Notes under the pieces: generated by a model | Told to the model about the DNA's origin: nothing | Databases searched by the model: none | The model's input: the letters and a program-made list of their open reading frames with translations, nothing else | Part shown: positions 8,877 through 17,425 of the stretch, piece after piece | Layout of the letters: each line of letters begins with the position of its first letter | Position numbering within the stretch: the first letter of the stretch is position 1 | Translations under genes and position numbers: made by a program | Assembly: GCA_016713025.1 (NCBI GenBank) | Contig: JADJPZ010000004.1 | Coordinates: 2,232,001 to 2,296,000, forward strand | Direction: 5' to 3' | Length of the DNA stretch: 64,000 nt | Source: Saprospiraceae bacterium | GTDB taxonomy: Bacteria > Bacteroidota > Bacteroidia > Chitinophagales > Saprospiraceae

Positions 8877-8914
8877 AAGGGTTTTTCTTTTTATACAGAA
8901 GGGAAACCCTTTTT
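8877..8914 (+). terminator. Rho-independent terminator of the rpmB-rpmG-DUF4295 unit
   Basis: AAGGGTTT (8877-8884) pairs with AAACCCTT (8904-8911), followed by a T tract. It lies 25 bases after the DUF4295 stop and separates this unit from ftsY. Confidence 0.75.
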
Positions 8915-8992
8915 GTATTTTGTCACTTTTGTAACTATTTAGGTATGATCAATTTCAATCAAAAAATGTTAATTTTCCGTGATATTTCAGCT

Positions 8993-9032
8993 CTTTTTGA
9001 GTTAATCCGCCATGGCGGATTAACTCAAAAAG
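8993..9032. repeat. Perfect 40-base palindrome
   Basis: The two 20-base halves, beginning CTTTTTGAGTTAATCCGCC and centred on CCATGG (9010-9015), are exact inverses with no loop bases. It lies between the terminator of the ribosomal unit and ftsY. As RNA it would form a strong hairpin ending in a few U-like A/T pairs on both strands, so it could be a bidirectional terminator, a protein-binding site or the footprint of a repeat family. Confidence 0.7.
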
Positions 9033-9161
9033 TAGCTTCATCTGACGAAAAATTAACTGATTTTTGTGATTTGAAAGCATATACCTATATAATTACATAA
9101 AAACAATAATTTATAATGACCAGCTTTGCAAATTTTATTATGACACCGTAAATGATTTTTA

Positions 9162-10115
9162 ATGAGTTTTTTTAGCAAGTTTTTTTCTAAAGATAAAGAG
9201 CAGGACCTTAATAAAGGCCTTGAGAAAACAAAAGAGAGTTTTTTCTCCCAAATAACAAAGGCTGTAGCCGGCAAATCTAAAGTTGACTTAGAGTTTTTGG
9301 ATGAACTGGAAAGAATCCTGATATCTGCGGATGTAGGTCTGGAGACCACAGTCAAAATTATCGACAGGCTGGAACAGAAAGTAGCTGTCGACAAATACCT
9401 CAACACTGAACAGCACAATTCGATCCTAAACAATGTCATAGTCAGTATTCTGGACGAAAACAACACGAAAGATATCGAAGACTATGACCTTCCAGTAGAC
9501 ACAATGCCATTTGTCATCATGGTAGTCGGGGTCAATGGTGTAGGCAAAACTACAACCATCGGTAAACTATCACACCAGTACAAAAAACGCGGAAAAAATG
9601 TCGTACTCGGTGCAGGAGACACTTTCAGGGCTGCCGCAGTGGACCAACTCAAGATATGGGCAGAACGAAGTGGTGCTCAGTTTTTTTCAAAGGGCATGAA
9701 CACTGATCCTGCTGCTGTGGCATATGAGACCACCCAATATGCTGTAAATAATAATTCGGATGTAGCCATCATAGATACAGCAGGAAGGCTACATACTAAA
9801 AAACAACTGATGGAGGAATTGACCAAAATCAAAAAATCTATAGAAAAAAAATTGCCAGGGGCACCACATGAAGTACTTTTGGTCCTGGATGCTACTACCG
9901 GCCAGAATGCCATAGAACAAGCCAAACACTTTACTGCCGCCACCAATGTAACAGCCATTGCGCTTACTAAACTGGATGGATCGGCAAAAGGTGGTGTTGT
10001 CCTCGGCATTTCTGATCAATTTAAGATTCCTATCAAATACATTGGAGTTGGTGAAGGTGTCGAACAACTGCAGGTTTTCAATAGAAAAGCATTTGTTGAC
10101 ATGCTTTTTGCCTGA
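9162..10115 (+). CDS. ftsY: Signal recognition particle receptor FtsY
   Basis: The 317-residue GTPase has the helical N domain followed by the G domain: P-loop GVNGVGKTTTIGKL (about residue 127), DTFRAAAVDQL, DTAGRLHTKKQLMEEL and TKLDGSAKGG, all SRP-GTPase signatures. It docks the Ffh-ribosome complex at the membrane for cotranslational insertion. The acidic A domain of the E. coli protein is absent, as is usual in this phylum. It ends 43 bases before the porin gene. Confidence 0.97.
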   Translation: MSFFSKFFSKDKEQDLNKGLEKTKESFFSQITKAVAGKSKVDLEFLDELERILISADVGLETTVKIIDRLEQKVAVDKYLNTEQHNSILNNVIVSILDENNTKDIEDYDLPVDTMPFVIMVVGVNGVGKTTTIGKLSHQYKKRGKNVVLGAGDTFRAAAVDQLKIWAERSGAQFFSKGMNTDPAAVAYETTQYAVNNNSDVAIIDTAGRLHTKKQLMEELTKIKKSIEKKLPGAPHEVLLVLDATTGQNAIEQAKHFTAATNVTAIALTKLDGSAKGGVVLGISDQFKIPIKYIGVGEGVEQLQVFNRKAFVDMLFA

Positions 10116-10158
10116 TTTTCGAAAATTTCATTTATCTTTAAGCTAGAAAGATTGCATT

Positions 10159-12084
10159 TTGGCATCAAAGGACAAATTAAAAATTTCTTTAAAATATGCA
10201 AAGTATCAAGGTACCTTACTTACCCTGATGTTTTTATATTGTACTATTTGTATGCAGCTTCATGCTCAAAGGTTGCCTGATTTTGGCCGAAGCGGTGGCC
10301 AACGTTCAGGATCCCCGCAGCCGCAAACTCAGGATACCGGTCCGGACAGCACTGTTTATAATTATGTCTATTTAGCAGATGTCTATACAACATTTAAGCG
10401 AACTGATACTATGGCAGATGTGACATTTATGCACAGTAATATGCTTTTAAACAGATCCGGAGATTACATCAACACAGGAAATTTCGGATCTTCGGCTTAT
10501 CCGCTTTTGTTCAGCCCAAATACCAATACCAACTTCTATACAGGATACAATCAATACAAAATATATCACATCACTGCTGACAATTTCAGATTTTATGAGC
10601 AAAACCGCCCACTTTCAGATTTATACTTTTCGCAGGTAGGTAATCAGGAAAACATCAATGTGCGTGCAGATTTCTCCCGCAACTTCAGTGATGGTCTATC
10701 TTTGAGTCTCAATTATGCACGGATATCTCAAAAGGGATTTTTTGCCGGCCAAGAGGTCAAAAATACAGCTTTTGGTATAGGATTAAGATATAAATCAACA
10801 TCCGGAAAATACAATGCCATCGCACTTATCACCCACAATGCCAACGAAGAATCACACATAGGAGGGATAACCAAGCCAGAAGAATTAAAAAATGAATTTA
10901 ACAAAGACCTGACGGTAATCCTCTCACAGGCACGGACAAGAAACCAGGAAAAAGAATATGCCTTCATACAATTCCTGAAACTGACCGGAAAACACAAATC
11001 GGGCTTTAATCTTTATCTAAAAAATGATCTGATATTCAGACCTTCCTACTATAAATATTCAGACACCGGTATCAGTGATGCCAATGATACTCTATTCTAT
11101 AAAGGTATCAACATCGATGACAGAGGATTGCGAAGATATCTTGATATAAATCATGTTTCCAATGGTTTTTCGATCAATGGTGAAAAAATCGGTGGTATCA
11201 AGGGAAGGTTAGGTCTGCTGACTGACTATTTCAAAATCAATGATGGAACCACATCCTTCGGACGTCTGGATCTGACAGCTACTTTCAATGGCATAGTACC
11301 TTTGTGGCGTACTATCTTTATTGAAACAAACGGAAGATTAGGTTTGGGAAAAAACATCGGTAACTTTGATTTTGGTGGTAAGCTCAAAATAAATGTAAAA
11401 AAAATAGGAACATTAAATGGTAAACTCAGATTTTTCAGATCCGAAAATCCATATAATATCAACAGATTAGCCATCAATAATGTACTACAATTTGAAAACA
11501 ATTTTTCAAAACCCTTTGGTACAGAATTTGGTGGCGATATGTTTATAAAATCTCTGAATCTCAAAGTTGATGTTTCGCAAACTGTGATCAACAATCCGGT
11601 ATACTTTAATAAGGATGGAAAGCCTGCTCAGTCAAGTGAAGTATTTTCGGCATCCAGATTGTCCCTCACCCATCGGTTAAGAGTTGGGCATTTTCATCTG
11701 GATAATGCGGGACATGCTCAACTATTCAGTACTGATCTGTATGGACTTCCTACTTTATACTCTACACATCAGCTATATTATAGTGGCGCCTGGTTTAAAA
11801 AAGAAATGCATGTCAACACTGGTTTTGATGTAAGGCTGATTCCTGATTACAATGGGCCTGGGTTCCATCCACTGTATGGAAATTTTCATGTTACTGATAA
11901 AAATCTTGGATTTTTTCCTGCTGCCCATTTCTTTTTTCTGGCCAGAATCAGCACTTTCAGAGTGATGCTGCTGATGGAAAATATATCACAACCTATCATC
12001 GATGACCATAACTTTGATGTAATAGGGCACCCACAAAATGAAATGAAACTCAGATTTGGGATACAATGGTTGCTGAAGGATTAA
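10159..12084 (+). CDS. Putative porin (Bacteroidota outer-membrane beta-barrel)
   Basis: A 641-residue exported protein. The upstream TTG gives a 37-residue leader with a hydrophobic stretch ending in LHAQ; an internal ATG (MFLYCTICMQ) is also possible. The mature part starts with a low-complexity, Gln-rich region, followed by SGDYINTGNFGSSAYPLLF and GYNQYKIYH, typical of the Bacteroidota 'putative porin' family (PF14121), then alternating beta strands to the end. The last residues (MKLRFGIQWLLKD) resemble a closing barrel strand. It converges with the next gene, five bases away. Confidence 0.8.
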   Translation: MASKDKLKISLKYAKYQGTLLTLMFLYCTICMQLHAQRLPDFGRSGGQRSGSPQPQTQDTGPDSTVYNYVYLADVYTTFKRTDTMADVTFMHSNMLLNRSGDYINTGNFGSSAYPLLFSPNTNTNFYTGYNQYKIYHITADNFRFYEQNRPLSDLYFSQVGNQENINVRADFSRNFSDGLSLSLNYARISQKGFFAGQEVKNTAFGIGLRYKSTSGKYNAIALITHNANEESHIGGITKPEELKNEFNKDLTVILSQARTRNQEKEYAFIQFLKLTGKHKSGFNLYLKNDLIFRPSYYKYSDTGISDANDTLFYKGINIDDRGLRRYLDINHVSNGFSINGEKIGGIKGRLGLLTDYFKINDGTTSFGRLDLTATFNGIVPLWRTIFIETNGRLGLGKNIGNFDFGGKLKINVKKIGTLNGKLRFFRSENPYNINRLAINNVLQFENNFSKPFGTEFGGDMFIKSLNLKVDVSQTVINNPVYFNKDGKPAQSSEVFSASRLSLTHRLRVGHFHLDNAGHAQLFSTDLYGLPTLYSTHQLYYSGAWFKKEMHVNTGFDVRLIPDYNGPGFHPLYGNFHVTDKNLGFFPAAHFFFLARISTFRVMLLMENISQPIIDDHNFDVIGHPQNEMKLRFGIQWLLKD

Positions 12085-12089
12085 ACCGT

Positions 12090-12632
12090 CTATTTCTTGC
12101 GTTTAATTTCAAAAGAATTCAGAAATTTATCCATATCCTGATTCAGACTCTTTTCTGATATAGTATATACCTGGAGGGCATAAAATCTGTCACCGGCCAA
12201 TATCATCCTTGATTTGGCTACAGCCTTATTTTTATTGTATGAAACCCGATACATCATGCCCGGATAAGAATAATAACCCGCAGTAGTTTTGTAGACCAAT
12301 TCGCCCTTGAGATCCTGGATGTGGGTATCCATACTGACTTTAAAAAACTCGTCAATCAATGCTGTGCTGTCAGGATGAAAAGATCCATCAGGATAGTCCA
12401 CATAAGAGATAGAATATATGTAATTGGACTCCTTTTCAGCACCTTGGTACACCCACGTTACCGGATGCATCTCCCCTACTTCCGTCAATAGTTTTTTCTC
12501 TCCTTGTTTCATTATGCCGGGACATGCAATTTCGAATGGCTGTCCCGGAGGAGAAAATTTCACCCATGCCTGTGCATCAAGTGTTACCGACACAAAAGGA
12601 ATCAATAAAAAAAAGCATACTAATTGCTTCAT
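12090..12632 (-). CDS. Secreted protein of unknown function
   Basis: A 180-residue protein with a clear signal peptide (MKQLVCFFLLIPFVSVTLDA). The mature domain starts WVKFSPPGQPFEIACPG, then alternates strands and ends in LNQDMDKFLNSFEIKRKK. The opening resembles small exported domains in which a Pro-Gly-rich strand precedes a compact fold used in envelope proteins, but I do not recognise a named family. It is a single gene, convergent with the porin. Confidence 0.7.
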   Translation of the reverse strand: MKQLVCFFLLIPFVSVTLDAQAWVKFSPPGQPFEIACPGIMKQGEKKLLTEVGEMHPVTWVYQGAEKESNYIYSISYVDYPDGSFHPDSTALIDEFFKVSMDTHIQDLKGELVYKTTAGYYSYPGMMYRVSYNKNKAVAKSRMILAGDRFYALQVYTISEKSLNQDMDKFLNSFEIKRKK

Positions 12633-12753
12633 GATTTGAAATCAGAATTTTTAAGAATAACGTACAAATGTGCTGAGTTGTCTATAAAAAACTGAATTTT
12701 ATGATTTAATTAGCTATCAAATTAATTATTATTGCACTTCAATAGAAGTATTA

Positions 12754-13302
12754 ATGACTATGACATTTCAATTGTGCAAAAGTGAGGATGACTTGCGGCA
12801 GATTTTGGCTCTACAGCTCTTAAACCTGAGACACACTCAAAGTGATGAGGTGGAAGCCGAACAGGGTTTTGTCACTGTACAACATAATTTGCCTCTACTC
12901 GCTGAGATGAATTCAAAAGCAGCACATGTCATAGCAAAAGATGGCGATAAAGTGGTGGGCTATGCGCTTGCAATGACTCGGGAATTCCATCACAAAATCC
13001 CTTTATTGGAGCCTATGTTTGACTTACTCGACAGTCTTATAGTAGATGGATCAAAAGTGGGAGATGGAAATTATATCGTTATGGGTCAGATATGTATCGA
13101 CTATCACTACAGAGGCAAAGGTGTTTTTCAGGGTATGTATGAGAAATACTTTGAAGTCTATAAACCATTATATCAAAATGTGATTACAGAGATAGCTGCG
13201 AGAAATACCAGATCGCTACGAGCGCATCTTAATGTTGGTTTCAGAGAGATTTATCGGTATGACGAACCTGGTATGGAGGATTGGATTGTAGTGATTTATT
13301 GA
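12754..13302 (+). CDS. GNAT family N-acetyltransferase
   Basis: A 182-residue protein with the GNAT core: IVMGQICIDYHYRGKGVFQG matches motif A, where R-G-K-G-V binds the pyrophosphate of acetyl-CoA, followed by EIAARNTRSLRAHLNVGF (motif B). The substrate cannot be predicted. It is a stand-alone gene between a minus-strand gene and the dipeptidase. A second in-frame ATG two codons in is an alternative start. Confidence 0.85.
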   Translation: MTMTFQLCKSEDDLRQILALQLLNLRHTQSDEVEAEQGFVTVQHNLPLLAEMNSKAAHVIAKDGDKVVGYALAMTREFHHKIPLLEPMFDLLDSLIVDGSKVGDGNYIVMGQICIDYHYRGKGVFQGMYEKYFEVYKPLYQNVITEIAARNTRSLRAHLNVGFREIYRYDEPGMEDWIVVIY

Positions 13303-13370
13303 CGTGATGTACATAATGTCTTAACGCCTTCATTATAGCGAATTTAACATCTTAACAAAAATTAGATTTT

Positions 13371-14588
13371 ATGAAATACTGGATAGTTTTATTATTACTA
13401 ACATCAGGAAACATATATAGCCAATCGATCAAAAATGATGATGCTCTTTTAATAAAAGCTAATAAACTGGCGCAAAAATTTATTATCGCAGATGGACATG
13501 TAGACCTGCCTTACAGACTCAAAGTGACCAACTTTAAACTTCAAAAAGAATATCTTGGTATTCCCTATCAGTCAAATTCGGGAGATTTTGACTATCTAAG
13601 GGCAAAAAAAGGCGGTCTTGATGCGCCATTTATGTCGATATACATACCAGCCAGTACTCAATTAGATGGCGGAGCAAAAGAGCTTGCAGATAGTCTCATC
13701 AATATGGTCAACTATATAGCTCAAAATCAGCCACAGTATTTCAGTATTGCATTTAGCCCCAAAGATGTTAAAAAAGCTAAAAAACAAGGAAAAATAGCCT
13801 TGCCTATGGGTATGGAAAATGGTGCTCCTGTAGAAAATGACTTAACACTCATACCCTATTTCAAAAAAAGGGGCATTTCATACATCACACTTACACACTC
13901 AAAAGACAATAAGATATGTGATTCGTCCTACGACACTACCAGAACCTGGAGAGGCCTCAGTCCTTATGGGTATAAGGTGCTCGACGAAATGCAAAAATCA
14001 GGTATCATGGTAGATATTTCTCATGTATCGGACAGTACATTCTATCAGACCTTAAGATATGTCAAAGTGCCCGTGATTGCGTCACACTCCAGTTGCAGGA
14101 AATTTACCCCGGGATTTGAAAGAAATATGGATGATGATATGATCAAAATGTTGCCAAAGAATGGCGGAGTCATTATGGTCAATTTCGGTACATCTTTTTT
14201 CGATAACAACATTGGGAAACGGAATGACAGCCTGCGGAACATCTATTTGACTCAACTCTCAGAAAAAGGTTGGAAAGATGGCTCAGAAGAAGCAAAAATG
14301 TTTGCTGAAACGTTTCAGAAACAACATCCAAAACTATATGCTGATGTCGAAACAGTAGCAGATCATATAGACCACATAGTAGCTCTTGCCGGTGTAGATT
14401 ATGTTGGATTCGGGTCGGATTTTGATGGTGTGGGTGATTCCTTACCCACGGGATTGAAAGATGTGAGTCAATACCCAAATCTGATATATGTGCTCCTGAA
14501 AAGAGGATACTCAGAAAAAGATATCAAAAAAATGTGTAGCGGAAACTTGTTCAGAGTGTGGAGTAAAGTACTTAAAAGTAAAGGATAA
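13371..14588 (+). CDS. Membrane dipeptidase, peptidase family M19
   Basis: The 405-residue protein has a signal peptide (MKYWIVLLLLTSGNIYS) and the dinuclear zinc site of renal-dipeptidase-type enzymes: DGHVDLPYR near residue 43 (H-x-D), MGMENGAP (bridging Glu), VDISHVSD and VPVIASHSSCR (zinc His residues), and FGSDFDGVGD. It likely hydrolyses dipeptides, possibly with D-amino acids, in the periplasm. It is followed by a hairpin that can act as a terminator. Confidence 0.92.
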   Translation: MKYWIVLLLLTSGNIYSQSIKNDDALLIKANKLAQKFIIADGHVDLPYRLKVTNFKLQKEYLGIPYQSNSGDFDYLRAKKGGLDAPFMSIYIPASTQLDGGAKELADSLINMVNYIAQNQPQYFSIAFSPKDVKKAKKQGKIALPMGMENGAPVENDLTLIPYFKKRGISYITLTHSKDNKICDSSYDTTRTWRGLSPYGYKVLDEMQKSGIMVDISHVSDSTFYQTLRYVKVPVIASHSSCRKFTPGFERNMDDDMIKMLPKNGGVIMVNFGTSFFDNNIGKRNDSLRNIYLTQLSEKGWKDGSEEAKMFAETFQKQHPKLYADVETVADHIDHIVALAGVDYVGFGSDFDGVGDSLPTGLKDVSQYPNLIYVLLKRGYSEKDIKKMCSGNLFRVWSKVLKSKG

Positions 14589-14605
14589 GATACAAGTAGT
14601 TTTTT

Positions 14606-14646
14606 AAAAAAAATGAGACCGGTCTAATTCCCCTTGAACCGGTCTC
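14606..14646 (-). terminator. Hairpin terminator for the PqiA-like gene
   Basis: GAGACCGGT (14615-14623) pairs with ACCGGTCTC (14638-14646). On the minus strand the hairpin is followed by eight U, the proper order for terminating transcription from the gene that ends at 14842. On the plus strand the T tract is missing, so termination of the dipeptidase gene would be weaker. Confidence 0.75.
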
Positions 14647-14841
14647 GAGTAACAATTTGCTTAAGTATTCCTTAAATAAATCTGAACTGGACTATATAGA
14701 ACCAATACCGTGCCAAAAATCAGATAAAATGAAATAAATTCCACTATTTTAATATTAATTTTATACTTTATGTATATCTAATTGACTATTATAAAATTAC
14801 ATTTTATAATATTGTTTAATGTATAAAAGGACCGAAATAGT

Positions 14842-16149
14842 TTATTCAATTTTAGAAATCCTCTTATTGACTACTATACCCAGGATGATAGACATAATGC
14901 AATAAGAAGTAAAAAATAAGGCACCCGGAGATAGTGATGAATTATTGATAGTTTCTACAGCAAAACCTCCCTTATTGTTTTCAATAGCTTGTAATTGAGA
15001 ATTAAGGATACCATAAAATCCTATATATGCCATAAACAATGCGACCACAAATACGTCTGCCATACTCCATTTGCCCAAGTAAAAAATAATATTTTGTACC
15101 CATCTGTTATCACGTATTTGGGAGCTGAAAAGATATAAAACAGTAAGTATCAGTTTGACGAATGGAAATAACACGCTGAAACAAAGCACCATATACCCTA
15201 CTATTTTCAGATCTATGCCACCACTACTTATCAGGGTTTCTGTCACATCAAGGATAGATTTACTTTGGTAATAGATATATTGTTTGTCAAAACCTATTGT
15301 TGTCCCGATAATGTTGATTTCAAAAGCATTCAGCAAAGCTTCAAGATCTATCATAGGCAATGACACACCCAATATCAGCATCACTACCGAAATAAATGTC
15401 ATGGATGTGATATTAGAAAGGTAACCGTTATACATGAACAATGCCCAGAATAACAGAAAACCTGCAATTCCAATCCAAAAAACAAACTGAACATCTTTTT
15501 CGATATCACTTTTTATCACACTGATTTTTTCGTTCAATAATTCAGTTGCTGCTTTCTGTTCAGTCACACCATACTTTGAATATATCATTTCTCTAGGGTC
15601 ATTTATAGTAGTGGAATCCGTATCAGTCAATATCTTTTTGAGTTCATTTCGCATGATATCCCTCAATTGTGGCTCTTGTTTTTTCAATTCGTCAGCAAGC
15701 TGAACAGCCATGCCCGGGATGTATCGTTTTATTTCCAGATTTTTAATCTGCGGAGCTGTATTATCCTTTATCAGTTTCAGAAATACTTTATTTACACTAG
15801 GATTTTTTTCTGCATCGGCAAAAATGTTGGTGAATATTTTACCACTTTCGATATATTCTTTATTGATTCCGTGCAGATATTTTTCAAGTTCTTTTTCTAC
15901 CTGACTGTAAGCTTTTTCTGAAATTTCGAATTGCCCAATTCTGTTTTCAAATACCCGCATTGCTTCTTTTTTCCATAATTGCATATTAAAAAGCCCATAA
16001 TTGACCCTATTGATTTCAGCCAGATCTTCCTTGAGTATGTGCAAAGCAGCATATGAACGAATCAAAGAGCCGCCATTTCGGAAAGCTAACATACCCAAAA
16101 TTGCTAATAAAAAATAAACAAAATATTTCATAAAGGAGCGAATTGTCAA
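14842..16149 (-). CDS. PqiA-like integral membrane protein with large extracytoplasmic insertion
   Basis: The 435-residue protein has an N-terminal membrane anchor (residues about 7-24), a charged helical domain of about 200 residues probably outside the membrane, and then about five membrane segments. The segment GKWSMADVFVVALFMAYIGF matches the conserved core of PqiA/LetA, membrane partners of MCE lipid-transport proteins. Only one PqiA-type unit is present, fused to an unusual helical domain; no MCE gene is adjacent. An ATG six codons in (MKYFVYF) is an equally plausible start. Confidence 0.7.
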   Translation of the reverse strand: MTIRSFMKYFVYFLLAILGMLAFRNGGSLIRSYAALHILKEDLAEINRVNYGLFNMQLWKKEAMRVFENRIGQFEISEKAYSQVEKELEKYLHGINKEYIESGKIFTNIFADAEKNPSVNKVFLKLIKDNTAPQIKNLEIKRYIPGMAVQLADELKKQEPQLRDIMRNELKKILTDTDSTTINDPREMIYSKYGVTEQKAATELLNEKISVIKSDIEKDVQFVFWIGIAGFLLFWALFMYNGYLSNITSMTFISVVMLILGVSLPMIDLEALLNAFEINIIGTTIGFDKQYIYYQSKSILDVTETLISSGGIDLKIVGYMVLCFSVLFPFVKLILTVLYLFSSQIRDNRWVQNIIFYLGKWSMADVFVVALFMAYIGFYGILNSQLQAIENNKGGFAVETINNSSLSPGALFFTSYCIMSIILGIVVNKRISKIE

Positions 16150-16636
16150 AGATTGTTATCTGTAATATTGAAATTGTCTTGATTTTCTGGCAGAATTTAA
16201 TACCGAATTTATGTAGTATACTTAACTCAATATAAAGAAAAATGTTACACTCATCGTGGATTATTGCCGGATGAATATTTGTTTTCTATCGAAAAAGGTA
16301 CTTCCATCCAGCAATAACCTGCGCATTAAATAAAATTAGAGAAACAGTACCACAATATGTAACCAAACAAATTTGTAATAAAAATTAGACATGACGATGA
16401 CACTTGGAACATTTTGATGTTTTAAAGGGTAAATCATCAAATATTATTATACAATTGCAAATGTAATAACCCTAAGTAATAAATCGTTTATGATAAGGAG
16501 TAAACGTATCCAGCTTCAGTAAACATTGTTTTAAATAAATGCACTTAGGGTGAAATTAATTCAAATCGTTATAAGAATATATAAATCTGTTATATATCAG
16601 AAAAATTTTTAAATAAGTTGCGATAAATTCGGTTTT
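16150..16636. other. Intergenic region with one imperfect hairpin
   Basis: A 487-base divergent spacer. TTATTGCCGGATG at 16261-16273 pairs with CATCCAGCAATAA at 16305-16317 with one mismatch. No reading frame is convincing. It presumably carries the promoters for the PqiA-like gene and for the T9SS/DUF1800/DUF1501 operon, but I cannot fix them. Confidence 0.45.
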
Positions 16637-17425
16637 ATGAGATACATTCTGTTAATTATATCCTTACAGTGGAATATTCCTATCTTTTCACAGGCATTTC
16701 CTGAAAGGCATTCAACCAACCTGTCTGATAGTTGGCTATCATGCCAGACAACAGCAAATCCAAATCCTGCAAGAAGCACCAGTCATTGGATCATGTACAA
16801 TTTAGGTGATACATATAGCCTGAACAAATCTACCATCTGGAACCTGAATGTTCCTGAAAGAATCAATTCGTATGATAATCAGGCATGGAGCATTTCCAGA
16901 TTGCCTGGCAGGACAGAGGACGGAATGAAAGACATCATAATTGCTATTTCTATCAATGGTACTACCTGGACAGAATGGGGAAGATTTACGATTCCCAAGG
17001 CTCCTGCTTCGGGATTTTACCAGGGAGTTTCGGGTCCGGATTTCCTTGGAAAAATAGCAAAATATATTTTAATTACCGGGGTTTCCAATCACGGGGGATC
17101 TTGTTATGGACTTAGTGAGATAAAATTTAATGGCACTGTAGCGACTGTCAATAGTATCCCTGATATTTTGGAAGGAGTGACTATGTCAGCATCTCCAAAT
17201 CCATTTACCCAACAGACTGTGATCCTCCTTACCGGCCTTCCACCCGGAGAAATCTCAGTAGATATTTCAGACATTACCGGAAGACAAGTCAAAAGTTTTT
17301 TACATCAGGTTAAAAACATTACTGAGGAACTTATAGTACAAAGAGATGGACTACCATCTGGGCTATACACATTCAAAGTAATAAAAAATGATAGGGTAAA
17401 AACCATCAAAATACAAATACTATGA
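16637..17425 (+). CDS. Secreted discoidin-like protein with T9SS sorting domain
   Basis: A 262-residue protein with a signal peptide (MRYILLIISLQWNIPIFSQ). The central domain (SDSWLSCQTTANPNPARS... WSISRLPGR... WTEWGRFTIP... KYILITG) resembles the F5/8 type C (discoidin-like) beta-sandwich used for carbohydrate or matrix binding. The last 80 residues (SASPNPFTQQTVILLTGLP... GLYTFKVIKN) are a type A sorting domain for the type IX secretion system. Its stop overlaps the next start (ATGA), making it the first gene of a three-gene operon. Confidence 0.8.
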   Translation: MRYILLIISLQWNIPIFSQAFPERHSTNLSDSWLSCQTTANPNPARSTSHWIMYNLGDTYSLNKSTIWNLNVPERINSYDNQAWSISRLPGRTEDGMKDIIIAISINGTTWTEWGRFTIPKAPASGFYQGVSGPDFLGKIAKYILITGVSNHGGSCYGLSEIKFNGTVATVNSIPDILEGVTMSASPNPFTQQTVILLTGLPPGEISVDISDITGRQVKSFLHQVKNITEELIVQRDGLPSGLYTFKVIKNDRVKTIKIQIL

